From Bacillota bacterium (lineage in GTDB: Bacteria; Bacillota; Sulfobacillia; RBS10-35; JAJYVN01), in assembly GCA_021791995.1 (NCBI GenBank), contig JAJYVN010000048.1, positions 1 to 13,651 of the forward strand: a DNA stretch of 13,651 nt, in the 5' to 3' direction. Made by a program: the position numbers and the translations under genes. This document shows, piece after piece, positions 12,253 to 13,651 of this stretch. The notes under the pieces were generated by a model. The model saw only the letters and a list, made by a program, of their open reading frames with translations, was not told the origin of the DNA and ran no database searches. Every line of letters begins with the position of its first letter. Position 1 is the first letter of the stretch.

Positions 12253-13651
12253 TTGTCGGTGCGCGTACGATTCTCGCCGAGTCCAACCGGAACCCTGCAC
12301 ATGGGGGGAGCGCGCACGGCGCTCTTCAATTGGCTCTTTGCCCGACACCATCACGGGACCTTCATCCTTCGTATCGAGGACACCGACACGACCCGCTCCA
12401 CGGCGGAACATGCCGAAAATCTCTGCCGCGTGCTGCGGCTTCTGGGCCTCCACTGGGATGAGGGGCCGGAGGTAGGCGGCCCGCACGCTCCCTATCGTCA
12501 GAGCGCTAGGCTGCCCCTCTATGGTGCGGCCTTCGAAAAACTGCGTGAAACAGGCGCCATCTACCCCTGCTACTGCACTCCCGACGAATTGGAGACTCGG
12601 CGCGAAGCAGCGCGGATCCAAGGGCAACCACCGCGCTATGACCGCCGGTGCCTAGACATGGGCGCTACGGAGCGTCAGGCGCTGGAGCGCCAAGGGCGAA
12701 AACCAGCATGGCGGCTGCACGTGCCCGATGGAGCTCGCGTGGTGGTCTCCGACCTGGTCAAGGGCGAGGTCGGTTTCGACACTGCATCCCTGGACGATTT
12801 CATCGTAGTCCGTTCGGATGGAAGCCCCACTTACAACTTCGCCGTGGTCGTGGATGACATCGAAATGGAAATCACGCACGTCCTTCGGGGGGACGAGCAC
12901 TTGGCAAACACGCCCAAGCAGTTGTTGCTCTACCAGGCGCTGGGCGCTACGCCCCCCGCGTTCGGTCACCTGCCCATGATTCTGGCGGCCGATCGTACGA
13001 AGCTGAGCAAGCGCCACGGATCCGTGGCCGTGGAGGAGTTTCTAGCCGAAGGCCTTTTGGAAGAAGCCATTTTGAACTACTGTGCCCTGCTGGGTTGGTC
13101 CCCCCCCGACGAGCAGGAGGTCCTCTCCCTGCACGAGATTGTTGAGTCTTTTTCGTTGGAACGCGTGAACAGCGCGGCAGCAGTCTACGATCTGGAGAAG
13201 CTCCGATGGATGAATGCGCAGCACCTACGCCGCCTCACCCCCACGCAGATCCTGCACCGAGCTGATGCGTGGTTACGAGCCGCAGGGTTGCTGCCGCCAC
13301 TGCCTGGACCACCGCTCGACAAGGTCATCGATGCTGTCACGGAACGTGTGCAAACATTCGCGGATCTCCCGACCGCCATCGAGTACTTTTATCGCCGGCC
13401 CACCGTCTATGATCCAGACGGTACAGCCAAGTATTTCGTTCCGGAGACGGCTGAACGGCTGCGCAAGGCTGCCGAACGACTCGCCACGTGTGTCGCCTTT
13501 GACGCGGAGGCAGCGGAGATCCTCTACCGGTCACTCGCCGACCAGCTCGGCATCTCGGTCCATACGGTGAAGCGCCAGGTGGCAAGGCTCCTCCTCGTGT
13601 TGGGCTGTGCAAACCGCACCGAGGCGACGACGAAGGCGATGCGAGCCGGGC
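12253..13651 (+). CDS. gltX: Glutamyl-tRNA synthetase, partial, with LuxR-like HTH at its C-terminal end
   Basis: GltX charges tRNA with glutamate. The frame is open to the window end, 466 codons. VRFSPSPTGTLHMGGARTAL carries the HIGH-type motif (H16-M17-G18-G19); LRIEDTD, YCTPDELE, VLRGDEHLANTPKQ and KLSKR (250-254) complete the class-I catalytic domain. The helical anticodon-binding domain follows up to LYRSLADQLGIS (424-435). There the expected family continuation (about 45 residues with a HPxR-type strand) is absent; residues 436-466 read as a GerE/LuxR helix-turn-helix instead. TTG 12253 has AGGGG 8 nt upstream (12240-12244); GTG 12259 with AGGGG (12247-12251) at 7 nt is nearly as good. 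It follows recR by 83 nt, where I see only weak promoter-like sequence and no terminator. Confidence 0.93.
   Translation, partial: MSVRVRFSPSPTGTLHMGGARTALFNWLFARHHHGTFILRIEDTDTTRSTAEHAENLCRVLRLLGLHWDEGPEVGGPHAPYRQSARLPLYGAAFEKLRETGAIYPCYCTPDELETRREAARIQGQPPRYDRRCLDMGATERQALERQGRKPAWRLHVPDGARVVVSDLVKGEVGFDTASLDDFIVVRSDGSPTYNFAVVVDDIEMEITHVLRGDEHLANTPKQLLLYQALGATPPAFGHLPMILAADRTKLSKRHGSVAVEEFLAEGLLEEAILNYCALLGWSPPDEQEVLSLHEIVESFSLERVNSAAAVYDLEKLRWMNAQHLRRLTPTQILHRADAWLRAAGLLPPLPGPPLDKVIDAVTERVQTFADLPTAIEYFYRRPTVYDPDGTAKYFVPETAERLRKAAERLATCVAFDAEAAEILYRSLADQLGISVHTVKRQVARLLLVLGCANRTEATTKAMRAG

Overview
This 13.65-kb, GC-rich window looks like a chromosomal segment from a high-GC member of the Bacillota. 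The evidence is a DUF2508/YaaL gene beside a dnaX-ybaB-recR cluster, strong GGAGG-type ribosome binding sites, and heavy use of GTG and TTG starts. Several genes share an 8-nt gap between Shine-Dalgarno (SD) and start, which helps settle ambiguous starts. The lineage assignment is inference; no rRNA or tRNA is present.

Layout. (1) 1-1240, minus strand: end of an ISAs1-type insertion element, cut by the window edge. A DUF4338 (Druantia DruA-like) domain with a 1-nt frameshift is joined in frame to a DDE transposase that also has its own strong SD and GTG. (2) 1241-1686: gene-free leader with a hairpin just before the next RBS. (3) 1687-3909, plus: Fur-family regulator, TIM-barrel sugar-phosphate isomerase/epimerase-like protein and SDR oxidoreductase, a probable operon. 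(4) 3910-5076, minus: class-V PLP aminotransferase/desulfurase-like protein; its stop abuts the SDR stop with no spacer. (5) 5254-8525, plus: GT39-type membrane glycosyltransferase, SAMHD1-like HD phosphohydrolase and EVE-domain protein, tightly spaced; a G10 tract forms the EVE gene's RBS. (6) 8526-9244: no intact gene, but a 20-bp palindrome and a decayed IS1634-family transposase 3' end. (7) 9245-9538, minus: yaaL (DUF2508). (8) 9646-13651, plus: dnaX, ybaB, recR and gltX, the last running off the window.

Functionally, dnaX-ybaB-recR is a housekeeping replication and repair cluster, with gltX (glutamyl-tRNA synthetase) following. The Fur cluster looks like a small metabolic operon under a metal- or peroxide-sensing regulator, with unknown substrate. 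The HD and EVE genes both point to nucleotide or modified-nucleic-acid handling, but their link to the glycosyltransferase is unclear.

The most notable signals are: a C-terminal end of GltX that changes, in frame, into a LuxR/GerE-type helix-turn-helix; apparent non-canonical starts for recR (CTG) and perhaps dnaX (ACG), each 8 nt from a strong SD; the DUF4338-transposase coupling; and the G10 tract at the EVE start. I found no convincing complete new system. The GltX fusion could be real or an assembly chimera.
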